Below are positions 36,201 through 45,836 of a stretch of 64,000 bases of DNA, piece by piece. Source of the DNA: Symmetrospora coprosmae (lineage: Eukaryota; Basidiomycota; Cystobasidiomycetes; Symmetrosporaceae); assembly GCA_008802785.1 (NCBI GenBank), contig VUYT01000003.1:434001-498000 (forward strand), given 5' to 3'. The position numbers were made by a program, and so were the translations under genes. Every line of letters starts with the position of its first letter. Positions within the stretch are counted from its first letter, which is position 1. A model generated the notes under the pieces. The model saw only the letters and a program-made list of their open reading frames with translations, made no database searches and was not told the origin of the DNA.

Positions 36201-36882
36201 ACAAGCGCGAACCACAAGCCGAGCTTGATCTCGGACGACAAGCCCATTGAGGACTTTGAGCGACTGGTCGAGCAGGGCGGACATATGACTTCCACAGCTG
36301 TCAAGCAATGTGAGTGGGCGTCTGAGTAGTGTGCAATGAGGCTTGAGATGTCCGCTGACATTTTGAAGCAGTCCTGGAAGCTATTCCGCGCTTCGTTGAC
36401 GAGTCCGCTGGAGAGTACGACAAACCCCTCCGGTGTGTTCGAGCAGCGAGGAAAGCTGCGCTGGAAGAGGACGAGGCAAAGGCCTACAACAAGTAAGCCC
36501 AACAGCTGCCCTTGCCTTGCGCATGAGCGCTAATGCTGCTGTCCGCCTCAGCTTCCTGCGAATCCTGAAGAGCAAGCTGACGGCACCAAAAGCGAAGCAT
36601 GCTGAGTGGGTGCCTGAGCAGCCTCACATCAGGTCCATCTCTGACGTTCGACCTCCCGCTGCAGCTTCTTCGATGAGCTGAAGTACGACAAGCTTGGCTT
36701 GGTCACTGTAGACGAAGGGGTGCGAGAGGCGAATGAGCCCGCTCTGGAGGGCGCAGTCCATGCCAGCGAAGCTAAGGCTGTGAGCACAATCTCTTGGACC
36801 GGCCGACTGACAGCGGGGAGACTGATGCACGCAGTTTCCATCTCCAGTTCTGGACCAAATAATCGATTCATGCAAGCAGTAG
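33273..36882 (+). CDS. KU80: Ku80 subunit of the non-homologous end-joining Ku complex
   Basis: Eleven exons: 33273-33290, 33357-34424, 34484-34777, 34852-35288, 35363-35598, 35671-35823, 35890-36309, 36372-36492, 36552-36605, 36665-36779, 36835-36882. They total 2,964 nt, giving 987 residues (human 732). The first exon codes only MASSYT, and splicing gives YTCYLIDVSPSMGQ, the start of the von Willebrand-like domain. The Ku hallmark LSKAYRYGTDLIPLDEPPML leads into the DNA-binding beta-barrel, with ALLWAMRAKDRYAVIRLVPP, RIGILIPCV and EGLEMGLLLPMPF; the C-terminal arm holds PWFDPTQSYNPAIHNFMNKL. Between the arm and the C-terminal helical region there is a large Ser/Gln/Lys/Asp-rich insertion (SQSQSQ run), and acidic/lysine stretches interrupt the barrel too. 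The protein binds broken DNA ends with Ku70 and acts at telomeres. Its extra length lies in these low-complexity insertions. Confidence 0.92.
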
Positions 36883-37059
36883 TTACAACAGTGCCCGTCC
36901 AGCAGTAGTCCCCGCAGCCATCTGTACATGTTGTTGACATCGCGATCAGCCGCATAAACCGGGTTGAGGGCAGTCTCCAGCTCGAAGAAATGGATAGCGT
37001 GCGCGCATCCGACCGTGCTAGACGATCAACGAGCAGAGAACTCATCACGCTCGAAGCGT

Positions 37060-39385
37060 TCAAACATTGAATAAGCGTCTCTTGACCAGACGTTGCCAGA
37101 CGCCCAAATCCTTCTTCCTAGTTCGCCGAGCTGAAGCACCCAGAGGCGTGCGCACGTGGGCTCTCGGCGTCCGCAGTGGGCTGGCGACGAAGACAAGCGA
37201 TCTATCAGCTGGCGAAGGGCTGCTGTGTTTGGCGGCGGCTGGCGAGTCGATCGGCCGTCTCAACGGCGTCTGGGGCGGCGAGGTGGGTGGCGTAAGCTGT
37301 GCGGCACAAAGGAGACGGTGCGGCGAGTTCAGCTGAAGGCGGTAATCAAGCAAGCGGGTGCACGCACAGTCGGGGAGAACGCAGCGACCAGAGCAGACAG
37401 CTCGCTCTGGGGTTGCTGTGTGCTAGCAGGAGTCTCTGCCACCTCCTTCAGGCTTTCCTCCTTGAGCTGATGCAACTCCCCTTCACTGGCTTTTAACTGT
37501 GCCTGCCGATGTATATTAGCGTACCCGCACGTCAGCTTGCGTCCTGATGCAAGTCATGCGGCCGGACACTCACCTCGAGAATAGCACTGAGCCGCTTCTC
37601 CTCCGCAAGCTCTGCTTGAAGCTGATCCGCCTTCTCATTCGCAACCCGGACGCCGCCGCCTGCTGCCCTCGACTTTGCTAGCTGCAGCTGCAGTCGCAGG
37701 CGCTTCTCCCCCTCGCGCGCTGCTGCCGTCGCTTTCCTCTCCGTCTCGAGATCGTGCGCTGATTTCGCAGCACGCTTCTTGAGCTGATCGTTCTCATCGC
37801 CAAGGCTGGCCTTCTGCTTCTTGAGCCGTGCATTCTCGAGCTCGAGATCACGGGTGAGAGCGGTAAGGGTTGACATCTCGCGCTGGAGACGGGCGAGCTC
37901 CTGTGTTGCCTGTAGCGCCTCTCGCCTGCTCGTCTCTTCAGCGAGGCCCCGACGCGAGCTGGCAGCGTCGGTGGACCCGATCTCTTCGACAAGGTCTGCG
38001 GATGTACTCGAGTCTGGCCCCCGTGATGATGCTCCGGTAGGCGTGCCAGGAGTTGCCGAGTGCGAGTCAAGCGTTGACAAGAGAGGCGCGGAGATCCGCC
38101 GTGCCACGGGCGTTGGAATCGCCGAGGCGCCGGATGCGACGCGTGACAGTGCCGAAGAAGCGCGAGGAGCTGTCGTAGTGGGAACCGCCGACGCAAGAGC
38201 CGTGGCGGACCGCTTCCTCTGGACTGCACGAATTGGCGGCGAGACGCTCGCGGCAGCCGATGCCGGTCGCTGACTCCCGGTGTTGCTTAGACGCTGTGGG
38301 GTGAGGAGGATGGGGGCCTCAGCAGAGCAGTGAGGGAAAGACTGTCTGCTCGCGCTCACCCTAGTCTCGCTTGCGGCAGTTCCGGAGGCGTAGCTGGCCT
38401 TGCTCGCCGAGTCCGGCTTGAGTGCACCCGACTTCTTCCGAGTCACAATGGGCGAGCGGGTCGTGTTAGTACCGTATAGCAGAGAATCGCTCGCACGGCT
38501 CTTTAGCCCCCTTTGCCGTCTGCTAGCCTGGTGTCAGGACAGAGCGTCAGCCCGCCAGCCAGGTGAGCATTGGACCGCAATGGCCCCCGCCGCACGCGTA
38601 CATCGATGGGAGAGAGGTCTTCTGTGACGCTATCGGGCGACTCGGAGCCTGCCTGCCTGAGTGAGCGGACGCGGCCGTCGGTTGTGGGAGTCGCAACAGC
38701 GGCAGGGGCACGCATGGCAGCCAGGGGATGACGCGAGACGCTCATCTGCGACAGGGACGCACAGCAGGAGCATCAGCTTGGGCTCAACCCCTTCGAGAGA
38801 TGCGAGCATGCGTCACGCTCACCTTCGGGGCAGGTGCTGGAGACGCTTTCAATTGAAGACGATGGAGGAACCTCTCTTCGACCCAGGCGTGATCATCCCC
38901 GAGACAAGCCCGCACCTCCTGCTCTGTCGCATAGGCTGAATCTGCGGGTGGACGGAAGGCAGCAGCGTGGCTGTGCATTAGCGGCTGCGCTCGCTTCGCG
39001 ATGATGCTCACATGCTACGGACGCTCACTCTTCCGCAGCTTGCGCACGCAAAAGACGTGCACACCCTTCCAGTGCTCCTTGCACGAATCGCTCTTCCAGT
39101 GCGTGGCCGTCCAAAGCTTCGATATCTGCTGATTCCTGTAGCCTACGTGACGAGTTCGGCCCAAGCAGGATAGCTTTAGCCTGGGTGTGCCAGCAGGGTG
39201 TGCATGGCATGGCCAGCTTGCTGCTCACCCAAGCTCTGGTTGCAGCATGGCAAGGTGGTGCTCGCTTCGCTGGCTACGATGAGGACTACACGGTCCCCAT
39301 TGACTGCGAGAGTGTCCAAGCTGGTCGAAAGGTCGACGAGCAGGACGTCGGTCCGCTCCGCAAAGGGCGTGTTGGCGTTGCTCAT
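37060..39385 (-). CDS. Coiled-coil protein with basic Pro/Ser tails, function unknown
   Basis: A minus-strand gene of about seven exons, ending at 37060 and facing the KU80 stop across 177 nt. The likely start is MSNANTPFAERTDVLLVDLS at 39385, followed by ESADIEALDGHALEERFVQG and a second helical segment (ACLGDDHAWVEERFLHRL). A long Ser/Ala/Thr-rich basic region follows (PTPVARRISAPLLSTLDS), then a coiled coil of about 120 residues, from RREALQATQELARLQREMST through LELENARLKKQKASLGDEND to LQAELAEEKRLSAILE and LKASEGELHQLKEES. The last exon ends TRKKDLGVWQRLVKRRLFNV after SP/TP-rich sequence. The layout suggests a cytoskeletal, spindle-pole or nuclear scaffold protein, but I recognise no family. 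SP and TP sites would suit a phosphoregulated protein. Exon edges between 38450 and 39385 are provisional. Confidence 0.6.
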
Positions 39386-39743
39386 TCTACTGTTACCCCC
39401 TCTTCAAGCTCGGTTAGCACTGAGTCCGATACGATATTATATCTGGTGGACGTGGGTGAAAGTGAGAAAGCAGGAGAGTGAAGAGCCTCGTTCACAGAGA
39501 CGGAGGCGGAGGAAGGTGGGATGGAGGAAGATGGTCAGTCAACAGGGGGAAACGCCGTCGTCGTCGCCAGTGAGCCGAAGAGCGGGAACGGCGGTGGGAG
39601 TAGCACGGGAGGAGGATCATGGGGAGAGTGAAATACGAGGATACTGTACACTACAGCGACGTTCTGTCGTCAGATTATGGAAGAGTACGCAGTCCAGCCA
39701 TGCAAATGTCGTTTCTAGTCCGTACGGCCCTCTCGTACATAGC
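39386..39743. other. Intergenic region
   Basis: A stretch of 358 nt between the start of the coiled-coil gene and the stop of the ankyrin gene, presumably the promoter of the former. No element is recognised. Confidence 0.4.
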
Positions 39744-40584
39744 CTATTCCTCGCCCGAGTTGCCCCCTTCCTCACCATCAGACTCGGCGCCGTCGTCGTT
39801 CTTGACGACATCAGAGTCCTCTATAGCCGCATCCGCTTCTGCTCTCCGGCTGCATGAGACGCGTACACAGAGAGTAAGCCGAAAGGGTCGACTTTCAGGC
39901 GTCAGCGCGTTGACACGCTCGGAACACGCGCGAGCGTTGCACCCCGGCAACCCACAAATCATCGTGAAGCGGCGAGTCCTTTGGCAGCAGCTCCTCAGCT
40001 CTATCTCTGTGCTTGTTCTGTATGCTCGGGTCTGCGCCCGCGTCGAGCAGCGTGATGACTGTCCACGAGCGCGCCTGTGCGTCCTCGATCCTGACGGCAA
40101 GGTGCAGAGGCGTCTCGCCGTCGAGCTTGTTGCGCGGGTCCACGTCCAGGCGCTCGTCGTCGAGCAGCAGCTCGAGCACCTCTGGCGACGGGCCTTTCAC
40201 GCTGCCAGTGCCAACGTGTGTCGCACAGACTGCCTCGTATCAGCCTCGGTGCCATGTCTGCGTCGATTGACCTGGGGGTTGGTGCTGCTGCTGCTTCTGC
40301 TGCTGCTGCGCACACTCACGCGTAGTGTAGGGCTAAACTCGTAGCATCACAAATACGGCAGAGACTGTGTCAGCCCGTCTCTGCATGCATATCCCTACGG
40401 CCGCTGCTCGACAGTGAGCAATATGCCCGCACGCACCCGTCATTCCCAGTCCATCGGCCTTGTTGATGTCGAGCTCCCCGCTGGCCAGGCACGTCTGTGC
40501 CAGCTCGACCGAGTCCGTCTTTGCCGCATACAGCAACTGCTGCCACGGGGACGCTCCTTCATCGCTCTCCGCAATGGTCGGCAT
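39744..40584 (-). CDS. Small ankyrin-repeat protein
   Basis: The start is MPTIAESDEGASPWQQLLYA at 40584, continuing AAKTDSVELAQTCLASGELD and INKADGLGMTG, a first ankyrin unit. A very short middle exon near 40305-40330 supplies ALHYA. The next exon (about 40220-39952) gives PEVLELLLDDERLDVDPRN, KLDGETPLHLAVRIED and ITLLDAGADPSIQNKHRDRA, two more units. The last exon has an acidic tail, DSDVVKNDDGAESDGEE, stopping at 39744. There are three or four repeats in roughly 200 residues. The size and acidic tail resemble small fungal ankyrin proteins such as yeast YCR051W, whose function is unclear; this is a comparison, not an assignment. The joint between the ALHYA exon and the next one could not be resolved in frame, so the model is incomplete there. 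Confidence 0.7.
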
Positions 40585-41644
40585 GGCTCAATCAAGGCTC
40601 GAGAGCGTTGGTGGCTCGGGAGAGGGGAAAGCGATGGGCAGGGCAGGGCACGGCAGCAGCAGCATTGGGGGAGGTCGACGAGGGGGAAACATCCATCTGC
40701 GACCGGCCTGACATGATTTGCATGAGACGATCACACAGCGGACCCGACACGGTTCCTATGATCAGACCTGTCAGGAACATGGTCTCCGCACAGTCGCCCG
40801 TTTCGGATCTACACATGCCCCGCAACTTGAAGATCCCTCAGGCTCCGTCCGCAGACAGCCTCCGTGCCCAGCTCGGATGACCCGTGATCTGCATTGGGCA
40901 ACCTTCTGTCATTCGTGCGCCAGTGTCCCCGCAATGCACGGGAGGCCTTTCGGTGCCCTCCCTTTTCGACATCTGTCGCCGACGTCAATGAGGAAGGGCC
41001 GGACGTTTGGGCCTCACACTCCTGACTTGCACGACTGCCGTGTCAGCTGGACTGAGACTGTGCGCTGGAATCTCACTTGTAGCGCTCCTCGCCATCGTCC
41101 TCGAGGATGCATCCGTACAGCGGATCACGATGCAACTCTATCTGCCAGTGGGCACCGGGAGGCGCTACAGGAAGGTCGGTGGCCTGTCCAGAGATCCCCC
41201 TGCTACTGCGACCATCTCACAAGGCAGTGTTCACTGTTCACTCGAGCGGTACGCGCAGTTGTCCAAGTCTCGGTGCCAGCCTTGCTCAAGGACCAGCTGA
41301 CGGGACCTCACTCATCGAGAGACAGGCTTATGGGGCGCTCGGGTCTGCCGACCTGCAGCGAGCTTCCCTTGGTGTGTAATCGCTGTATACCTAGCAGAAG
41401 GGCGTATAGAGCTTGTGCTCGCACGGTTTACAGTATTCCTGGGTCGGTGGCAAAGACAGACTCGTCCTATCATACTCCCTCGGGACTGACTTAGAGCCGG
41501 CTTGGATGCGCTCTGTATCATAGCGATATCTCTTGCTTATTGTCGTCGTGCAGATTGTCTAGCGCAACAACTGAAATTGTTATGATCCACATGTACCGTC
41601 GCATCCATGGGCCTACCTCTTCGCCTTCGTCCAATCGCGCGAGA
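40585..41644. other. 1-kb divergent intergenic region
   Basis: This lies between the ankyrin start and the HhH-GPD-like start. A plus-strand open frame of 258 codons (40718-41494) crosses it but lacks codon bias, domains and plausible composition, so it is not called. It is taken to contain the two promoters. Confidence 0.45.
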
Positions 41645-42726
41645 ATGCCACCGAAAAAGACCGAGCAAGCTAGGAGCGCGGGCGTGAAGCGCAAGCGCTC
41701 CGGCTCCGACGCGTCTAGCTCTGAGCGCTCGGATGAGCAGCTCAAGGCATTGTTGACCTTTCTGCGGGACGACTCGGTCGAGCTCTTCGGCAACGGCTCC
41801 GACGCAAAGCAGCCGAACCTCTTTGACCTCATCGAGCACAGCGCCACCTACACGCCGTTCCAGAGCCTCGTCGCGAGTATCGTGCAGTCAAAGCCGATCT
41901 CGTCGAGGCTCGGCGCGCGGACGCTCTTGACCATCTTTGCTGGGACGGAGGGTGTCAAGGGCGGTATCGACTTCTCCACACCGGGCAAGATCGTCAGCGC
42001 TGGAGAGGACGGGCGGTCAGTCAATCTGCGGCGGTAACGTTCGATACACGCAAGAAGCGAGGCTGATGTAATGCCGAGCCGCAGATACGACGCGCTGTCG
42101 AAAGCGCGAACCCAGCACAAGGACAAGACGTCATTGCAGCTTGCGCGCCTCTCGGAGAAGGTCATTGAGGAGTACGCCGAGAGTGAAGACGACGTATCGC
42201 TCAGCAAGCTCCGCGACAAGCTAGGAGGCTCCGCAGACAATCTGGCCAGTATCATCAAGGACTTTTACGGCGCGGGTGAAACTGCCGTCGAGATCTTCCG
42301 GCGTCGCCTGCAGGTTGACTGGGAGGAGCTATACCCGTGCGCATCAAGCGCACTCGACTCACACGACTTCCTCATGTCATATGCTCAGAAGCGCCGAAAG
42401 CTGATCCGTGTCGTCCTGCCATCAGCTTCGCCGACGAGAGGACGATCAATGCAGCGGCTCATCTTGGCCTCGCTCATGATAGCGCTGAAGCTTTAGCAGA
42501 ACAGATCAAGCAGCTTTTGCCCGCGAAAGACGCGACGGCCGAGCGCAAGCAGTTCACCAAGATTGTGGATGCACTCGTGGCCTCAGACCTTGAGCACAAG
42601 TACGATGAGCTGGAGGATATTATGCAAGGCAAGGCTAGCGTCAACGACCATCCTGCTGACGAAGAGACCGAGGAGGAGGAGGACCAGGAAAAGCCAGCCG
42701 CAAAGGCAGCAAAGAAGGAGGAATGA
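41645..42726 (+). CDS. HhH-GPD-like (DNA glycosylase fold) protein
   Basis: Three exons (about 41645-42014, 42087-42336, 42428-42726); the joints restore GEDGRYDALSKA and ELYPFADERTINAAAH. A basic N-terminus (MPPKKTEQARSAGVKRKRSG) is followed by FDLIEHSATYTPFQSLVASI and VQSKPISSRLGARTLLTIF, which resembles the first helices of the helix-hairpin-helix glycosylase fold (FQ.L...I..QQ.S...A). A segment KDFYGAGETAVEIFRRRLQ sits where the hairpin and following helix should be (normally GIGxKTA), and no convincing catalytic lysine or aspartate is seen. The acidic/lysine tail ends EKPAAKAAKKEE. Fungal proteins of this size with this fold exist without known activity. It could be a repair protein that binds but does not cut; confidence in the fold is moderate and in any enzyme activity is low. 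Confidence 0.6.
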
Positions 42727-42792
42727 CGGCCATGTATGCTACATCTGGCAGATCAACTCGCGACAACAACAAGGCATAGCGGTGGTGTGCAA

Positions 42793-43842
42793 TCAGAATG
42801 GCTGCGATGCGCCCCATAGCAGGCCCATCAAGCTGCCAATCAGAGCGGCCAGCGTAGGGCTCGTCCCAGGCTTGACCGTGTACTGCGGTGCTTTCCGCTC
42901 GCCGGGACTTGCAGCCTCCAGCTCCTCCTTCGGAATCTCGACGCCCGTAAAGAAGGCTTTGAGGAAGTTGCCGCCAACGGGAGAACCGAGCCCGTAGTCG
43001 TGCACGAAGGCGGGCAGGTTGAAATGCAAGCGGGCGCCAACCATAGCGTTGGGGAAGATTGGCGGGAGGAAGAGGAGCGGCTGCGGGAAAAGGAGGAAGA
43101 CATAGCTGCCGGTGTTGTCCCGGAGCGGCATGTCAGTAACAGGCTCAATGGGGAGAAGGGCAAGCTGGCGAGGGCTCACCGATGGTGCACGGGAGACTCT
43201 GGTGGATTAGGCCGCGAGTATGAGGCCGAGACAAAGCCGCTCAAGAGCAACCCGGTTTCTTCGTGAAAGTAGACATCCGTGACCTATCGAGGGATGAGAG
43301 CGCATCAGTCGAAGGTCTGGCATTGCACAGTCCGCCTGCCGCATTGGAGCACCCACCATCCAATGCAACGCGCAGCTCTGGCTCGTGTGCACTGCCGACG
43401 CATCCGGGTCGATCATGACGAGGACGTAAGGCGGGCTCATGCGATGCTTGTACTCTGCGCTGAGATTGACTGCGGTGCCGATGCGAGTAGGCAAAGTCAG
43501 CCAGCTGCATGAGTGTCGTGTGTGCGGCCAGAACGTCCACGCACAGGCAACGAAGGGCTGCCTGACGAGCCGCTCGGGCGGCATCTGCTGCGCAGGGCCA
43601 ATGTCGACACGGCGCTCCTTCGGCCCGTACACGATGTGCAGGACGCCCAGCGGCTCGAAGGACGGTATCGCCTGGGGCACGACCAGGCTGCCACCGAATG
43701 CGGCCTTGGCTCCCTCCATCAAGGCGTTGTCATCGTTGTCGGCTGCATTGACTCCCAGCCGGCAGGAGCAGCAGCAGAGGAGGAGCGCGACTGCCAGCAG
43801 GATGCGCGACAGCATGCTCGACGCCTTGGTGTATGGCGCCAT
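42793..43842 (-). CDS. Secreted, probably GPI-anchored phosphatidylethanolamine-binding protein (PEBP)
   Basis: The start is MAPYTKASSMLSRILLAVAL at 43842, with an alternative Met at 43815. A strong signal peptide runs to about GVNAAD. PEBP motifs follow in order: PPYVLVMIDPDASAVH, then LHWMV|TDVYF across an intron, and HHRYVFLLFPQP across the next, with the DPD and HR residues that form the anion pocket. The chain continues FNLPAFVHDYGLGSPVGGNF and ends in a Ser/Thr linker plus a hydrophobic segment, PTLAALIGSLMGLLWGA, typical of a GPI-attachment signal. Yeast Tfs1, a related cytosolic protein, inhibits carboxypeptidase Y; a wall- or membrane-anchored version implies a different, unknown role. 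It converges on the HhH-GPD-like gene (66 nt apart) and diverges from the amidase. Exon edges are inferred from frame. Confidence 0.82.
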
Positions 43843-44118
43843 GACGAATGTGGACGCGCAGAAGCTGAGATGGCGTCTGTCCAAGAAGCAGGCGCGCTCA
43901 TGCTCATGCTCGTGCTCTTGCTGACCAGCGAACGCGGCGCGGCAGAATAGGGGGTGGCAAGGAGCAGGAGGACCACCTGTCTTCAGGACGACGAACCATC
44001 TCACATTGGCCCATTCTCCTTAGTAGACAGGCTGGTCTTCAGACTGTTCGGGTGCCCCTCCTTTTCGCAATCGGCCTCGAGGTGCCCCGCTCCATTGCTT
44101 GCCTGGAAGTGTTCCTCG
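43843..44118. promoter_or_regulatory. Divergent promoter of PEBP and amidase genes
   Basis: A stretch of 276 nt between start codons, with no specific element recognised. Confidence 0.5.
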
Positions 44119-45643
44119 ATGACCGCCAACATGTACAGCATGACCCCTCCCAACCGACTCACAGGAAGCGAGGCTGCGACTCTGATCGCAAGCGGCTCCC
44201 TTACCTCCGTGGATCTCGCTCGCTCCTGTCTGGATCGCATCCAGGAGCGACCCGAAATCGAGGCCTGGGTGCACCTCGACTTTGATCTAATTCTCCGCAA
44301 TGCCCAAGCGCTCGATGCGATACCTCAAGCTGAACGACGCGGTAGGCTTTTCGGCGTTCCCGTAGCCATCAAGGACCTCTTCTACACGGCAGGTGCGCAG
44401 ACCATCTCGTATCTACTGGGACCGGGCTGCACCGCGAGCTCCAAACCAACGGGCTGACTGCTTTCCCCTCGTCTGCAGACATGCCCACCAGACACGGCTC
44501 TAGGCGCTATGCAGGAAACGAGACTCGCTTTGACGCAAGCGTCGTCTCGCTCCTCCGCAGCAGCGGCATGCTCATTCTCGGCAAGTCAGTCACGACCGAG
44601 TATGCCTTCACCATGAACGGCAAGGCTACGAAGAACCCGCACAACCTGGATCACACACCTGGTGGCTCTTCCTCTGGCTCGGCAGCTGCTGTGGCCGACT
44701 ACCAGTGCCCGATCTCGGTCGGCACACAAACGTTTGGGAGTATCGGTCGCCCAGCTAGCTATTGTGGGATATATGGCTACAAACCGACGCATGGAGCGGT
44801 CTCTTGTTTCGGAGGCAAGTTCCTGGCGCCTACGCTCGACACCATTGGGTTCTTCAGCAGGAGCGTGGCAGACCTGCAGGCGCTTGCCGATATCCTGGGC
44901 ATCGCGCCGTACTCGGTATCGGGACCGGCAGAAACAGGGAGGGAGCGCCTAACACTGGCGGGCAGCCGTGTCGCATGGTGCAGAACTCCTGCGTGGGACC
45001 GAGCGACTGCAGAGAGCCAAGACGTTCTAGGGGCCGCGACTATCTCATTAGCGAAGCACGGATGCCAGGTTGAAGAGCTCGTCCTTCCGCCAGCTTTCGA
45101 CAAAGCGCTGGCCTGGCATCGCACTATTGCTGTCTACGAGCTTGCTACGCACATGCGAAGTGAGACGACAGGCAGTATAGTACAGAGGGATACAGATCAC
45201 CCGCTCGATCCCATGCTGCAGGCATTCATCGACGAAGGGCAAGCCACAACTGTTCGGCAGTACACAGAGGCGATCGATGGCCATGCACAGCTGCGACCGC
45301 TTTTCGACGAGCTAGCAGGGGCGTACGACTGCATCGTCACCTTGAGTGCGACGGGCGAGCCACCTGCTGGACAGGAATGGACCGGCGATTCCAGCTGCAA
45401 CACGATTTTCACGGTGAGTGCATCATAGCATCAGAGGTGAGGAGCCCCTGCTGAGCTCCCCTCTGTAACCCGCAGGCTCTGCATACGCCCACGTTGAGTA
45501 TACCCGGGTGGGGAGGACGAAACAAGCTTCCCATCGGGATCCAGCTCGTCACGCCACGGCGGAAAGACGCGCAGCTCTTGGAAATCGGTGAAAAGGTGGG
45601 AAATGTCTTTAGCATCGAGGGTAATTGGCGATCAGCGATATGA
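44119..45643 (+). CDS. Amidase signature family hydrolase
   Basis: Three exons, with introns near 44389-44479 and 45414-45476. Start candidates are Met at 44119 and 44131 (MYSMTPPNRLTGSEAATLIA). The amidase signature is complete: the catalytic lysine lies in RLFGVPVAIKDLFY, the Gly/Ser-rich segment in HTPGGSSSGSAAAVADY with the cis-serine, and the nucleophile region in ISVGTQTFGSIGRPASYCGI followed by YGYKPTHGAV. The last exon gives ALHTPTLSIPGWGGRNKLPI and GIQLVTPRRKDAQLLEIG, the usual C-terminal strand of the family. The enzyme hydrolyses a carboxylic amide; the substrate is not predictable. Its length of about 470 residues is normal for stand-alone fungal amidases. No signal peptide is seen, so a cytosolic location is likely. 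Confidence 0.88.
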
Positions 45644-45836
45644 CATCGCATAGCGGAACGCGTTCAGAAGACGTGCGAGTCGTAGGCTGTACGCATGAGA
45701 CGGGGATATACTGCAAAAAAGTATGCGCTGCTCTACAGCCCCAAAGACGTAAAAACCCAGACAAGAGCTAAAGCAGAGGATAGGATTCTCATCCGTATCT
45801 TGCGGCCGCGTCGCTGAGCCAATCTCCGAACTGGTA
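45644..45836. other. Convergent intergenic region
   Basis: A stretch of 193 nt between the amidase and GLO3 stops, with nothing else seen. Confidence 0.5.

Noticed and set aside
40718-41494. Plus-strand open frame of 258 codons
   Set aside because: Composition rich in Cys, His, Arg and Pro, no domain, no codon bias and no homology pattern; it looks like a chance frame in GC-rich DNA.
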